DNA of 64,000 nt from Podocnemis expansa (GCA_007922195.1 ML682013.1:21578645-21642644), one strand, 5' to 3'. Numbered from the stretch's first letter, positions 34,494 through 48,319 are shown. Program-made: numbers and translations. Notes: a model not told the origin generated them from the sequence alone.

Positions 34494-35794
34494 ATATCCT
34501 TTTTCCTGAGATTTGCAGGTGGGTTGGGTTCTAGACTCTGTTTCCTTCACTAACTTTTCTTAGGTTATGTCTGCATTGAAGAAAATGCATCATCATAGTA
34601 AAATGTGCTAACTAGCATATTTCAGATAATACAGAGTTAAATATGACTTAGTGTAGACAGTGAGAAATTGATTTTTTAAAAAAATGTTAAATAGTTGTGG
34701 TCAGTCTTAGGGCAACAAAATTCGTCCTTGTCTACTTGAGGGCTAATACTTGTTAAACATTGCATTGGTGAATACGTGTTAGTTAATACATTGTTAACAT
34801 GGTATGAGATGTTGAAATGCTTCAGAGATTGAAAATACATGTTAAACAGCTAGCACAAGTCTATATGAGATTCCACAACTAACAGTCTATGGTTTATCTA
34901 CATGATATTACATCAGCAAACAGCTAGAAGCTAGAATGGCGTTTCTACGGAAATCTGACCTGAGAAAAGTGGCAATTTTGTGTTCTGAAGGTGCAGTGGT
35001 CGTCCCCCCCCCCCCCCCGTTTGTGTGTAGAGTCAGTGCTTGCAGATAGCCATTAACAAGCAGGAAGTATTGACCTCATTTGTCTAGGTTTAAAAGCCAG
35101 CTAATAGCAAACATGAGAGTCATTAATACTTATCAGCTAACATTTCTTTGGGAGTACGTTAAGTGGGAGATGTAATGGAGTGGATGGGGGCAATGAAGGG
35201 ATTCTCTCTTTCTTCAGAAGTAGGGATCTAGAAAGAGAAAGCAGTAATGCATTATAAGTGACTCAAGGAGGAGAGGAGTCAAAAAATATGGTAGGATGGA
35301 GAAGCTGTGGGATGTGCCTCATTCTTGAGTGGGCATCTAATAGCAGCTACCCATTCTTGAAACGTGACCAGTAGTCTCATGGCAGAGAAGATGCAAGGAT
35401 TAGCAATGCAACTGAAGATGATGATGGAATTCAGACAGTGATTTGAAGATGTAATGCAGCTGAGGAGAGGAGTTGATAGAGACAACTCATGATTTGCAGA
35501 TTCTTGCTGGGGAAAAAAGGATGAGACTTCCAGAAAGGGGGAGGGAGGAGTGATCCATGAAAAGGACAAGACAGGGGATGATACTAGTGAGTTATGGGTA
35601 AATCAAATTAAGCAACTGTTTTCCTGCACTGGGAGGATTGAGGAGAGGTGATGGAGACAGAAGATGAGGTGGACGGGAAGAAAAATAGGTATGCCAGTCC
35701 TTGCAGAAGAGAGGAAGAAGTGATGGAATAGAGACCACAGACTAAGGAAAACTGAGGATGATGTATAGGGAACTCTGACAGAGGACATAACACC
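34494..35794. other. Intron, possible MITE remnants
   Basis: 34562-34745 carries GGTTATGTCTGCATTG and GTGTAGACAGTG pieces of MITE type. There is a C run at 35005-35018. 35200-35790 is purine-rich and unassigned. Confidence 0.45.
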
Positions 35795-38700
35795 ATTTCA
35801 TATCAATACCAGAAAGGGACAGATCTGTGTGATTTGGAGACTCTATGCTCATAAAATTGACAATCTGTCACAAGACCAGATCCAGAGAACAGAAAATTGT
35901 GCTATTTGACAGGCGTAGGGATGAATTAACAAGTGGTGGTGTCATTTTAGATTTGGTATTGGTGGATAGTGAGGACTTCATAGAATAACTGGTTGTAGGG
36001 GATAATCTTGCTTTGTGTATCCTGAGCTAATTCAATTTAAACTAAATGGAAAGCTCAAAACAGATCTGCATCAAGAGTCCTGGATTTCAAAAGGGCATGT
36101 AACCCAGAATTGACTTTCCTAATTTGTACTCCAGAACATCGCAGTGGTACAGTCAGCATTTTTGTGTGTATAGCCGCTGCCAGCTGCACACTAAACAGCT
36201 CATAGCTAGAAACTAGCTAACAATCTTAGCAAGCTAAGTTCTTTAGGATCCTGAGAAGGCAAGGCCTTTGCTGCCAGCCTGGGAGGTTGGTTCTCTTTCT
36301 CTGTGTCTCTTCGTGCACACTTGAGACCTAATTTTTTTTTTGTTAGTTTTAGATAAAGCACGTCAGTTAGTATCAATCATTTATCAGGAGAATGAGCTAT
36401 GCCTGTGTTGATTTATTCCTGATGCGGCTGGAAGCAAAATAGTTATGGCTGTGTTGGGTTCTGTAAATCCTGGGTAACAGACAGACTAAAAAAATTTATG
36501 GGATTTAGTTAGGGAAGTGGATTGGACTGAAGAACTGAACATGATCTGAACATGGATGAAGCTTGGAATGACTTTGTCAAAGTTCTGGAAACTCTCTGAA
36601 GCCCACACCCCAAGCAAGGATAAAAAAAAAACTGTAGGGAAGGGTTGCAAACCAAGTTGGTTGAGCAGGTATTTCAAACAGATAATTAAGAGATAGCAGA
36701 AAGCCTGCAAAGAATGGAAGATGGAGGGTGGATCAGTGGGTGAGTGCTTCAGAGGTTAGAGCAGGCCTTTTCATTTTCCTGCTTTTTTTCTGGCAAGGGG
36801 TTGGACAAGATGATCTCATGAGGTCCCTTCCAACCCTATGATTCTATGAAAGATACCTTTTGGAGGTCAGAAGGTGAAGACTGCCAAAAGCCAAGCAGAG
36901 TTGGACCTTGCAAAGAAAATTTAAGATCAATAAGAACCTTTCTACAACCATATAAACAACATATAAACAAGAAAAGAAATGGGAACACTAAGCAGTGAAG
37001 ATGGCATGGAGATTAAACATGGTCAAGTCATGGACTAACACCTGAACAAATAGTTTGTTTCCATTTTTAATATGGGCAATGAATGTCTTAAGAATAGAAG
37101 TAGGTAGATAATGGGAACAAGGATATGAAACTACAAATTACAAACACCTTAATGGGACTAAATCAGGGACTAAATCCTCATACTACAATAGAAATTCGTA
37201 CATGAAATTGCAAGACTAATAGCAAGGATTTTTAATAAATCTGTAAGCTTGGGATTTGTACCCTGTGACTGGAGAATTGCTCATATAATTCCTATTTCTA
37301 AGATGGAGGAGGGAGAGTAGTTCAGGAAACTTCAGGCCTGTCAGTTTGACCTCAATTATTTTGCAAGGTCTTAGGACAAATATTGAGAGAAAATAGTTAA
37401 GGGCTAAGGTATAAATAGTAATTGGGATAAAATGCAATCTGGTTTTACAAAAAGTAGATTGTCAGACCAATCTGATCTCCTTCTTTTGAAGAGGTAACTT
37501 TTGCCTTAAAAAAAAAAAAAGGACATGCAATAGATCTAATTTGCTTGAGTTTCAGTAAGGCATTTAATAGAGTTCCACATGGGAAATTATTAGTTAAATT
37601 GGAGAAGATGAGGATGAATATGAGACTTGAAGGGTGGTTAAGGAACTGCTTAAAAGATGAGTACAGTGAATCATTCTGAAGGATGAACTGTCAGGCTGGG
37701 GAGAGGTTACTAGCAGAGTTCCTCAGGGATCATCAGTCTAGGGGCCAATCTTATCTAACATTTTATGAATGACCTTGGCATAAAAGTGGGTGTGCACTAA
37801 TAAAATTCTCAGATGATGCAAAGTTGGGATGTATTATCAATACAGAGGAAGACTAGGACATCATATAAGAAGATCTAGACAACCTTGAAAACTGTAGTAA
37901 CAGAAATGGAATGACATTTAACAGTGCCAAGTACAAGGGACTAATATCGAAACTAACAATGAGAATTTTAACAATGACAATGAGCTGGAGATTTATCAGT
38001 TGGAAGTGACAGGAGGAGAAAGACCTGGGTGTATTCACTGATCACAGGATAACTATGAGCTGCCATGATGTGGCTATAAAAAAGACTGAGGCATTCCTAG
38101 AATGCATCAGGTAACATATTTCCAGTAGAGACAGACACGTATTAGTGCCATTATGCATGCCACTGGTGAGACCTCATCTGGAATACTGTCTGCAATTCTG
38201 GTCTTCCATGTTTGAGAAAGATGAATTCAAGCTAGAAGAGATACAGAGAAGAGCTGCTAGGGTAATTAAAGGAATGGAGAACCTATCTTATGAAAGGGGA
38301 CTTAGAGCTTGGCTTTGGTTAGCCTAACCAAAAGAAGACTGAGGGGCATTACGGTTGCCCTCAGAATAATAAGTACAAGGGAGGGAGAGATGTTATTAAG
38401 AGTAAGCGCCAGTGTGAACACAAGAACTAGTGGATCTAAACTGGGCATCAAGAAGTTGAGGTTTGAAATTAGATGAAGGTTTCTAACCACCAGAGAAATG
38501 AAGCTCTGGAAACAGCTTTCCAGGGAGAAAAGTGGGGGCAAAAGTTATGAGTGGCTTCAAGACTGAACTTGATAAGATTATGGAGGGGGTATTGTGATGA
38601 GACTTCCTTCTATGGCATGTAGCTGATCTGTGATCAGAAGCAGCAAATCTTTCAAATGGCTAGGATGGGATGCTTGATGGGGAGGATTCTGAGTTACTGT

Positions 38701-39019
38701 TAGTTGTCTGGTTGGTGGATCTTGCCCACATATTCAGGGTCCAACTGATTTGCCATATTTGGGGTTTCCAGACTGGCAGAGACCCTGAGGTTTTTCATAT
38801 TTCCCTGAAGCCTAGCATGGGTTACATGCTCGTTTAAAATACTGTGGATGGTGAGCTCTTGTAACTTGAAGTCTTTAAATCTTGATTTGAGGACATCAGT
38901 AACTCAACCAGAGATTATTAGTCTATTTTAGGAGTGGTTGGGTGAGGTTTTGTGGCCAGCAATGTTCAGGAGGTCAGACTAGGTAATCACAATAGTCCCT
39001 TCTGACCTTAGAGTCTATA
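35795..39019 (+). pseudogene. CR1 LINE, long copy (endonuclease end to 3' end), split by another CR1
   Basis: In order on the + strand: the endonuclease C-terminus (frame reading RRRDELTSGGVILDLVLVDS), the linker (VLETLSE near 36580, KEWKMEGG near 36715), AELDLAKK near 36890, reverse transcriptase blocks (QSGFTK-like at 37435, a KAFN-like site at 37560), LVRPHLEYCLQFWSSMFEKD at 38163-38222 and QRRAARVIKGMENLSYE, then the 3' UTR ending TTCTGACCTTAGAGTCTATA. Each part is in a different frame, with stops, so it is dead. A foreign CR1 3' tip at 36755-36852 interrupts it, with the protein similarity resuming on the other side. Confidence 0.85.
36755..36852 (+). repeat. Nested CR1 3' tip
   Basis: GGCAAGGGGTTGGACAAGAT, GATCTCATGAGGTCCCTTCC and AACCCTATGATTCTATGAAA make up the canonical CR1 3' end. 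It sits inside the linker region of the older CR1 (35795-39019), whose coding similarity continues after it. Confidence 0.85.
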
Positions 39020-39039
39020 TGAGATATGGATGGGATGCT

Positions 39040-41106
39040 GAGCAGGATCCTGATGGAAGTAGGGAAAAATCTGTAGTTTTGTATGGCATGTTGGGATGAA
39101 TGACACTTCTACATTCCCACTGGAATGGCTCAAGGAAGTATGACCACATTTGTTAGGACAAGACATTTAAAGAAGTGAGCACTTCTGGGTGAAGGTGTAA
39201 AATAATAATTAATAATAATGAAGTTTAACATGTGCCTGAAGAATTGGTGTTATGGGACTAGTGTTGGGATGACTGACCATTAGGATTCATTCACAGAAAG
39301 AACAAACTCCACTTGAATGTTAGGGTGTTAACTTGGAATCAAGGTTTGAAGTATTTTAAACCAGGAGATGAGGGCAGAAGTTTGGGAGCTACTTGTAAAA
39401 CTTCCACATCTAGTTTCTGAATAAATAGGAGGGGGAAAATCAGATAAAGATATAGTAACGTGTAATTGAGTGCCACAAGGTAAGAGAATGGACAGCAAAG
39501 AAGAAAGTACAAATATAGATTCTAGTAGGTTGGTGCTACCATAAATGAAAGAACTATATCTAATCTGACTGGAAAAGTGAGTGAGGACCAAGGAAAACAA
39601 CTTAAATGTTTTCCATGAATCAGAGATGTCCAGGCAGTAAAACAGAGGAGTAGAATAACAGGGGCAGGAAGTAAAACTGCATTTTGTAGGGATTACATAT
39701 TCATGATGGAATAAAGCTCCTGGCTGGAATATAGATATTGACGGGTATGTGGTGTTTAGGTGAGAGAGGAATAAAGATGAAGGTGTTGGAGTAGCACTGT
39801 GTATTGAAGCAACAGGAGAAATAAGAAGTGATAGAATGTCCAAAAGTTATTTTGACCCAAATAGATTCTGTTTTGCCAATGACTGTAAAAGAGGCAATAT
39901 TAGGGTAGTTTTAGGGGTCTGTTATAGACAGCCAGTATTGGACTCAGGTATGGATAGAGATCTCTCTTAATATTGTTAGTGAGATAATACTGTTAGGATT
40001 TGTGTCCTAATGGGAGACTTTCCCAGACAGAGATGGGAAGATAAATACTGATACTGAGAGGGCTCAGTTAGTTCAGGTTGTGCTAGATATTTTTTTTTCA
40101 AATTGACACCAAACCAAAAACAGTGATGCAATTTTAAAGTTGGTTTTGGTAAGTAATGTGGACTGCATATATCGGTTGTAGGAGATAACTATAGATTGAG
40201 TGAATATAAATTGATTCTGTTTAAATTAAATGAATAATGATCTAAATCAGATTCCTGAATACGGTTTTTTATTTCAAAATGGAAAACATTGGGAAATAAA
40301 CGGAATTAGTTAAAGAAGTCAGCTGGTTTGAAGACCATAAGGACTTAAATGCAGAGGATGCTTGGAATTTCTTCAGTTCAGCTATACAAATACCGTCTAA
40401 AATTTGCAGCCCAAGCAAAGGGAAAAATTTTGTAGGGAATGATGAATAGATTAGAATGATCAGCTATGATGAATAACATTTAGGAGTAAGCAGAGACCCT
40501 ATAGGGAATGGAAAAAGAAACCAATTAACAAAAAAAAAAGCTAAATCATGGGGTTTTGAATAGGCAGTAAGATAGTGAGAATTGCTAAAAGTTGAGCTAG
40601 AAATTGACTTAGTAAAACTATCCAATCAATGGTGCAGCGTAGCACAGTGAAGACGACAGGAGCTACAGTAACGCTCACTGATTGCTGCTGAATTTTCCTG
40701 ATGGTAGAGACTGGGTCTTAGTCACTGCCATGCCATTGTGTGGGTCTTGGACTTAGCATGCTGCTGTCTCTCCTGTTCTCTCCTTGTGACATACTACAAT
40801 AGTGTGTCCCAGGGCTAGTCAAAACCCATAGTGACCAGGATTTGTAGCCTGGCTCATAGCTCCACTGTGGAAATGTAGCAGAGGCACATCCTCTGGTAAT
40901 CAAAATTAAACTCATAGTGCCTAGCTGGGAGCCAATTTTGTTGAGTCCTGATGTATACAGCTCCTTTGGGCTATAATACTTTGGACTATGACAGTTGGGT
41001 CTAATTTCATTTGCTGGGTTTAATGTGACTGTGTTGGTAGACTGTGATAGACAGTAAGTCAGAGTAGATGATCTTGAGGTCTCCTTTGGCCTTAAACTGT
41101 ATGACA
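39040..41106 (+). pseudogene. Second long CR1 LINE, ORF1-like and endonuclease parts plus 3' end
   Basis: Directly follows the previous CR1. Near 39090 the frame gives VGMNDT, the block of the CR1 ORF1 esterase-like domain. Near 39900-40110 come GVCYRQPVLDSGMDRDLS and GDFPRQRWED, matching endonuclease blocks (GVYYRPPSQDxxxD; GDFNxPDxxW). The 3' end at about 41055-41106 reads AGAGTAGATGATCTTGAGGT then CTCCTTTGGCC. Reverse transcriptase is mostly missing between about 40600 and 41050. Dead copy; the long minus-strand frame at 39328-39843 is antisense to it. Confidence 0.75.
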
Positions 41107-41924
41107 TCTTGTTAAAACGCAACCATAAATTGTTAAATGACTTTAAGCATGACTATTTCTGCCTAGATTAAGTGCTAAATTATGCTTAAATTTGAGTCAG
41201 CAGCTAAGTTTTGGTGGTGTAATTCTGAGTTGTGGACAAGCCCATATGACTCAAGTGTTCAGTGTAAAACAAGGAGAAAGAACAGAAGAGAAGTTTAGAT
41301 TAAAACAAAGGAAATCCTTTGAATAATATAGAAATTCTGAATCTGCTAATCTTACCTAGGTTTCCTTTAGGATTTTAAAACAGTCACTTTATATTTCTGT
41401 ACCATGCTTCCCTTCTTACCCAGCCTGTCGAGCCTTACACCCATAGCCATCTCAGAATATAGCTTTAGATTTCAGATGTTAGATTTTTCTCCCTTTCAGA
41501 TATAATCCTTCATAATCTGTGAGCATTTTGGATAGTAAAGATATTTCAGAATTCTTGAACATATCAGGCTGGCTGGTTGAAGTTACATGAGCATTTAATC
41601 AATTTAATACTTGAATCTCTGCATTGTGCTAGCTAGGGGGAGTGCAACAGACACTGTTCTCAGCACAGTAGCTATGTATCCTTATTTTTGGTAAATCCCT
41701 CTTTCTCAGGAGTCACAGCACTGTTAGGTCTAGAGATATCTCAGTTTTCTACCTCAGAACCTAGCTGGCCTTATGAAAATCCAGTCAGTAAATTCTGATT
41801 CAAAATATTCACAGAATGTTCTTTTCTTGTTGTTTTGAGAAGTGAATATTATTTAATTGGTATAATAATTTTAATTTTAATGGTATAGAGTTTTTTTTTG
41901 TTGGTTTTCTAATGTGGTTGAAGA

Positions 41925-43110
41925 TCAGGTGCATAGGCTGTCTTAGCAGGTGGGCAGTTGCCCAGGGCACTGCAGTGGGAGGGGCAGCTTTAAATATCCT
42001 GGCAGCTGGTCAGCTAGGGCAGGAGCTGCGGAGCCACAGACAGCAGCAGCCAGTAGTCAAGGAGGTTAAGTGGTGGGGAGGCAATGGGGGGGGGCATGAG
42101 GCCTGGGGGAAGGCAGCAACCCTTCTCTCTCTCCCCCCCCCCCCAATGAACCACACCCACTTTGCTGGTCCCCAATCATTGGTAGTCCCCTGCATGGATA
42201 AAAAAATGTGGATCTGCATCTGACCCACTTCTGATCATTGTCAGCCTGTATGATCCAGAATCAGCATGCCAGGTTTTATGTCCAGATTCAGGACCCCTGC
42301 CCTCCTGCTGTTGCCTGTCATCTGACTGGGTGGTTGGCAGTAGGCGAAGGGGTGGGAGTAACTGTCGATCAGGAGCTAATTGGTGGAGTTTGGGGACTGG
42401 CCATTGGAGCTCCTAGAGTCAGAGGCGGGACTAGCCCTGAGCTCCCAAGCAGAGCTGGAACCATGGCAGGGCTGACTGGGCAGCGCCACAGGCAGCTCAG
42501 GGGCGGCTTTCGCGGTGCTGGCTGCAAGTGCTGCTAACGGGAAGGAGAGCCAAAAACTGGTGTTACGGCTCTGCTCCCAAATGACTGTCTCTGATTGGCT
42601 GAGAGACTGCAAGCAGCACTGAGCTGGCACTATAGGAGTGCTTCCTTTGTTCTCTGCTGTGCTTTTTGCATCACTCAGGGGTCTCTGCAGCTGCACCAGA
42701 AGCAGCACCAGCTAATGTACCCTGGGCAGATAGAAACAGACTCCAGATCCGAGCTGCAGTCTGCATCAATGGGTCTGCACACACCTGCATCCATGGTGGA
42801 TGCAGATATCCAAGGATCTGCAGGCCTTTAGCTGCATGGTCTGGGCTTCCCCTGCTGGCACCAACAGATGCACAATGCCATGGCAGTAGGAGAAGCTGCG
42901 TATGGCACCGCTAGGGAGCCAAAAGAGCAGCTGCCAGGGCAGGAACATGCTGCTTCATGCAACTGAGAGGGAGCTGAAGCTCCCAGTACAGGGAGGAAAA
43001 GGGGACCTGGATGGAGGTGGGGCAGTAGTAAGCAAAAATCAAGGGGGCCCAATCCTTGATTTATGCCCAGGGCCCCAAAAACTCTACGACCACTCTGATT
43101 GGGTGTGAAA
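41925..43110. repeat. GC-rich repeat block, probably composite
   Basis: Bounded by GGGCAGTTGCCCAGGGCACT near 41950 and TGCCCAGGGCCCCAAAAACT near 43065, both recalling ends of repeats with a GCCCAGGGC core. A shorter piece of similar wording lies at 1262-1340. Several 70-110 codon frames stay open because of the composition, but none shows a recognisable domain. Unclassified. Confidence 0.4.
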
Positions 43111-45429
43111 GCAAATAAAATCTCTGAAACATGTTTGAGTAAAGTTAGGTGTTTTTGAACATGTTTATCTTTTGTAAAAACTCTGTGGTATTAAGGATTT
43201 AAATAGGGGTTGTAGCTATGTGTGAGAACTCAGCTGGGTTTTTCAGAACTTGCTAATACAGTAATAGTTAACTGACAAAAGACATTTAAAGTTGTAGAGA
43301 CTATTTCATGGTTTGAAAATGCTCTTTTGGGATATTGTTCTAAAAATTTCTACTGGTAACCATGTTTAGTCATAATGCACTGCTTGGGTGTTACTATATT
43401 CAACTGTTTGCACTTGAAGTACTACCTCATACTAACAAATATATTCTCTAGGTACCTTTACCCTTACTAGCAATCATATATGACAGCCATTGGCATTCAT
43501 ACAATGTTGAACATATAGTCTTGTACTAGTATAAAATATTATTTTAGGCTAGAAGCATTCCATTTGGGTATCCTTCATCTATTAGTTTTTAATAATGGTT
43601 TGTGTGATATCTTAATACCATTGCAACTATTACTGTGTCACAGGTTCAGTAAAAGCATTAAACCTAATTTTTCCAGTCTTGCAGAATCACACAGCTGCAG
43701 TTGACAGAATAGAATAGAATTACAATAAAGAAATACAAATAAATTAGGTGCTATTAATTTTTTTGGTAGTAAGCTATATCTTCAGTAAGACAACAATAGT
43801 GTAGTTTAGTTTTGAAATATTTTAATCAGGGAAGCTATCCAATTTCCTCCTCTTTTAAAAACCTGTGAGAATAAGTTAAGTATTCTAAAACTGGGAATGA
43901 TAGCTTTGTCAGCGTGAAAGACAATTTATATTCTGAAATATTTACATGTCATTCAGTATCAGAATGACCCCAAAATATCACCGTTGTCTGTCATGTAAGT
44001 ACTCAAAGATGTACACTTGAGAAAATCATTCACTGAATAGTTCCAGTATTTCATTTGAGTAACCTTCCTTTGCCTATATGCCATAGCACCAAAGAGGGTG
44101 AGTCCCAGGTGTGAAATGTTTTGGATTCTTTATGGCTGACGTCTCTTTGTGTATACAAAGGTCAACTTGCTTTGAAAGCAGATCTTTTTTTTTTTCCTCC
44201 CACAAGCCAGGCGAAACTTTCTAGCATTTCTTTCTCTTAGAGCTAAATCCAATACAGTTTTAGCATAGTTCATAATCAAAACATTTTAAACGGCTAAAAC
44301 AGAAAAGTTAAGTAAATTCATTTTAATTTTTTCCAGTTACCAATATTATATCAAAAACTAAGAGTTTATGTATTAAGTTACATACATCAAAACCTGTAAT
44401 TAAAAAACAGCGCACTCCATATGCTGTACTGAAGGAGAGTATAGACTCTACTTACAAACCTAGGTATTACTAGTGAAAGTATCCCAGCTAACCTCAAATG
44501 CCAGGGTAAAACACAAGATTAGAGGTAGTCTACCTACTTACCTCGCAAATGTTTATTGTATGTTCTCCTCCAATGTCTTTGTGAAGTAGGGAAGGATTAT
44601 TATCTTCACTTAGGATTCCAGATGTAGAGCTGAGTCAGAAAAATGAGTCACTTATTCAAACTTCACATACACAATTTCTGGGAGAGTTATTAATCCTAAC
44701 TCTCAATCAAGTGTCTTAACAACAGGGAAGAAAAGGCTAGTCTTATAAAGGTACCCATCATCCACAGGGCTTTACCAGTCTCTTCTGTTTACAATAGTCT
44801 AGCCCGCAACCCTAAACTTGAGTTTTCTCCATCCATTACCTCTCACAAATTTCGGAGTGTTGGAACTTCAGATTGTGACTTTTCAAGTTGAACCCATCTC
44901 TATTTCTATAACATTTAAAAGCCAAGTGATCACTGTGATGCACAGGTGCAATGTTCTCCATTTTCAAATCACCACAAAGAAATGTACCACCTAAAGTTTG
45001 AGTAGTCTGTGTGTGTGTGTCACATGGTAAAGGAGATTACAGTAACACATTCTGGAGATGACCCAGCCATGGACAGCTGTGTGGTGAGGGTCCCACTGAA
45101 AGGGAAACACTGTAATCTCTTTGATAAGTAAATGTAGGAAAAAAAAATCTTGTGACTACTCCAGGTAAGAGGGAATCAAGGAGCAAGTGAGGGTTCAGTA
45201 GGGCACCAGGCTGTGATCTTCACTAACATGAGACTGAGGGTGCCCTCTTCATTTCAAGAAGTAACCTTCACCAACTTTACTACTTTTGTAGCCAATTAGT
45301 TCATGTTAAAGTTGAATTGTATTATTGTCATGATGAACTTGTATATTATTTCATATATAATCAATGTGTAATGAATAGATGTATGTAGGATAGAATGATA
45401 GAAGCATAAGATTAACAAGTTGGTATATA
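43111..45429. other. Intron, no gene seen
   Basis: AT-rich. 44560-44730 has a weak MIR-like stretch (TTATTATCTTCACTTAG...GTAGAGCTGAGTCAG) in reverse orientation. Confidence 0.5.
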
Positions 45430-45856
45430 AGTACAATCATGGAATCATAGAAGATTAGGATATGAAGGGGACCTTAGAAGATCATTCAGTACAAGCCCCT
45501 GCTCAAAGCAGGACCAATCCCAACTAAATCATCTCATCTAGGGTTTTGTCAAGTTGGGCTTTAAAGACCTCTAAGGATGGAGATTCCACCAGCTCTCTAG
45601 GTAACCCATGCCAGTGGTTCACCGACCACCTAGTGAAAAAGTCCCCCCCCCATCCAATTTAGACCACCCCCATTGCAACCTGACTGAGAACATTGCTCCT
45701 AGTTTTGTTATCTGCTACCATTGAGAACAGCCTAACTACATCTTCCCTGAAATCCCCCTTCAGGTAGTTGAAGGCTGCTGTTAAATTTTTCCACAATCTT
45801 CTCATCTGCAGACAAGACAAGCACAGCTCTCTCATAAGTCATGGGCTCCACCAAGG
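45430..45856 (-). repeat. CR1 LINE 3' part (bird/turtle CR1-C-like)
   Basis: AATCATGGAATCATAGAAGA, then CCCCTGCTCAAAGCAGGACC, GAGATTCCACCAGCTCTCTA and CTTCAGGTAGTTGAAGGCTG reproduce the reverse complement of a common sauropsid CR1 line by line. About 430 bp, non-coding part and the reverse transcriptase end. Confidence 0.95.
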
Positions 45857-47626
45857 CTGTAATGCAAAGTCTACAGGCCTTGTGGCCTGGATGATTTTAA
45901 TTTAGCCACACTAGGCATGAAGCTTAAAGAGATTTGACATGAGTGGGTGACCAAAGGCTCACCTTTTGTCCATAAAACCACAAAATGACTGTAAAGGATG
46001 TATCAATAAATCTAAATACTATGTCTGGTCTGTGAAGAGTGAAAGGGGCTTTATGCTGATAAGCAGGACTTAGTATTTTAAGAGAAAATATGTATTATCC
46101 TTTTTGTGAATATCTCTGCTAATGACAAAAATGTTATATTTGTGAAATACTAAACAAAGGCAAAAGAAACTTGATACATCTCCTTGACATTAAGTGTGCT
46201 ATGAAGTTACTTTACTGGAGAATTTGCCTCTTGGTGTTTCTGTGGCTTGGAAGTATTCAGTTTCCTAATAAAGAGCAGAAAACTAGTGATGAATTTGCAA
46301 TGCTGGGTGGTAGTAAAAGAGGCAAGTATTGTTTGGGCTAACTGGCATAAAGTAAGAGAGCTTCTGTTATGACTTTCCCTGGACCATTGCATTGAGATAG
46401 TTATGAATAAATTGAAAAGAGCTCAAACAACAACAAAAGTGATTAGGAGACTGATATAGGATGAAAGTGTAAAGCAACTGAGTGTGTCCAGCTCTTGTTG
46501 CCTGGTGTTTCTACTGCACCCGGGTCCGGGTTCAGATCCAGACAGCAAGGAAGAGATGACAGTGATAGAGCTGGGTAGATAGAGGATTTCTTCATTTGAT
46601 GAGAATGGAAAAAAAAATGTCAAACTGGAAAATATTTTTTATAGGTACTTTAAGTAAACAAACAAACAAAAAAAAAGGTTTTGGCCCAATTGAAATATTT
46701 TGTTTGATCCAAAATGAAGTGTTTTTCAAATATTTAATGCTTTTACATTTAGATATATTAAGTAAACTTTCAAAAAAGCTATTTTGAATTAAAAAGTCTG
46801 GAATTGTTCATTTAAAAATGTTAATGCATCAGTTTCTTGGGAATTCTAATTAGGGTTTTTTAATTTTTGTCTTTCTTTTACTGAAATGATTTTGTAAAAT
46901 TGACATGAATCAAAGATTGTTTTTCCAAATCTGAATTTTTGACTGAAAAAAGTTTCCACTGAAAAATTTTACGCTGCTGTAGTCACTGGTACAATGTACA
47001 TATAGACTCATTGACTCCTCTTTGGTGCACAGGTTTATGCAGAGCTTCAGTCCTTTGACCCCTTTAAGGTAATCCATTGCAAGTGAGTAATGAAGGCTTG
47101 TTTCACTAGCAAAGCAGAGAGTGAACATGAACATCTTGATAGTATTTTATTAAAAATATATTTAGTTAGTCTTTATCAATTTATCTGCAGTGCATTCCTC
47201 TAATAATTTATCCACAAATCTATATGCTTGTTTTTTTTTTCTTTTTAAAAGGGTAATGCAAAGCACAAAATGGACTAATGTTCAAATCTAAATTTATTTT
47301 TTCAGATTCTATATATATACTGGTAGAGTCCCCTTTATTTCCACCTCACACTAGGTAATTTAATTATTTGTACTTCGTCTTTAATTCTCTTCCAATTATT
47401 TGGCTTCCCTGGGGTTATTCCTGACGTATTAATGGTGTGTGTGTGTGAGATGAAAACCAGACTGTGTATATTTATGTAGTATGACTTAGCATAAGTAGAG
47501 TACAAAGTGTAAACCTATTCTCACATGCTAGTTATTCCTTCCTTTATTAAACTGACCTACAAACCAAACTTAGCACAATCCATCTGAGAAGTCACAGGCT
47601 TGGTTTTAGAATTTTTCTGAAAATTC
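45857..47626. other. Intron, possible old CR1 scrap
   Basis: 46385-46460 could read as a diverged CR1 LERxQxxxxKxI block; the rest is AT-rich with homopolymer runs. No gene. Confidence 0.4.
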
Positions 47627-47629
47627 TAA

Positions 47630-47895
47630 GGCTTGTTTATACGCATACTGGGTTATAAGCTGGGGTATAAATCTACATTGTACTAGCTTGCTGTGCGCTA
47701 ACCGTGTGTATGTGGACTCTGTTGCTAAGTGTTAAGAGCTCCTAGTGCATGTTACTCTACTTCTGTTTCAAAACGGTGCATAGACCATAGCTTATTATAG
47801 AACATCTATTATTCAGCAGTAGGTTTCACATGGACATTCAGTGCAGGATAGATTTATACCCTGCATGTACTGGAGTGTTCATATAAACAAAGCTT
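47630..47895. mobile_element. MITE with TAA target duplication
   Basis: The left end GGCTTGTTTATACGCATAC and right end GTTCATATAAACAAAGCT are inverted repeats. The flanks are TAA on both sides (47627-47629 and 47896-47898), the preference of PIF/Harbinger-type elements. 266 bp, no coding capacity. Confidence 0.65.
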
Positions 47896-48271
47896 TAAGA
47901 CAAAACAGCTGAGGCCCAGGGGCATTGGTGTCTTGAATATTTTCTCAAAATGTTTGGTTTTGGAATATTATAAGTCGGAAACAAAATTGGCTATAGTCTC
48001 CAAATAGGTTTAATCTGTTGGTCTCTGTGGGCTGGTGGTGGTGGCGGTGGTGCCTTGAATTATACCTGTGAAGTGTGAGGTAGACGAGGGAATTATTTAA
48101 TAATTAAAAGTGGTCTCAATGGATCTATGAGATCTCATGAAATTCTGAATTCTGCATAGCCCCTGATTCAGACATTATGAGGGGTGCTAGGACAGCCATC
48201 TGTAGGTTTTCAGCTGTATGAACAATTCTCTGGAGGCTAGAAAGCTCTAAAAATAAACTTAGCGATATTAG

Positions 48272-48319
48272 AAAATTTGTTAGTGTTTAAAAGTGTCACA
48301 AGACTCCTTGTTTGCTTTT
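48272..48319 (+). repeat. Short PLE 3' tail fragment
   Basis: AAATTTGTTAGTGTTTAAAA followed by GTGTCACAAGACTCCTTGTT is the PLE tail, 48 bp, without the terminal GGCTGCCCC part. Confidence 0.7.

Noticed and set aside
39328..39843. 171-codon open frame on the minus strand
   Set aside because: It is antisense to a CR1 copy on the + strand and has no similarity of its own.
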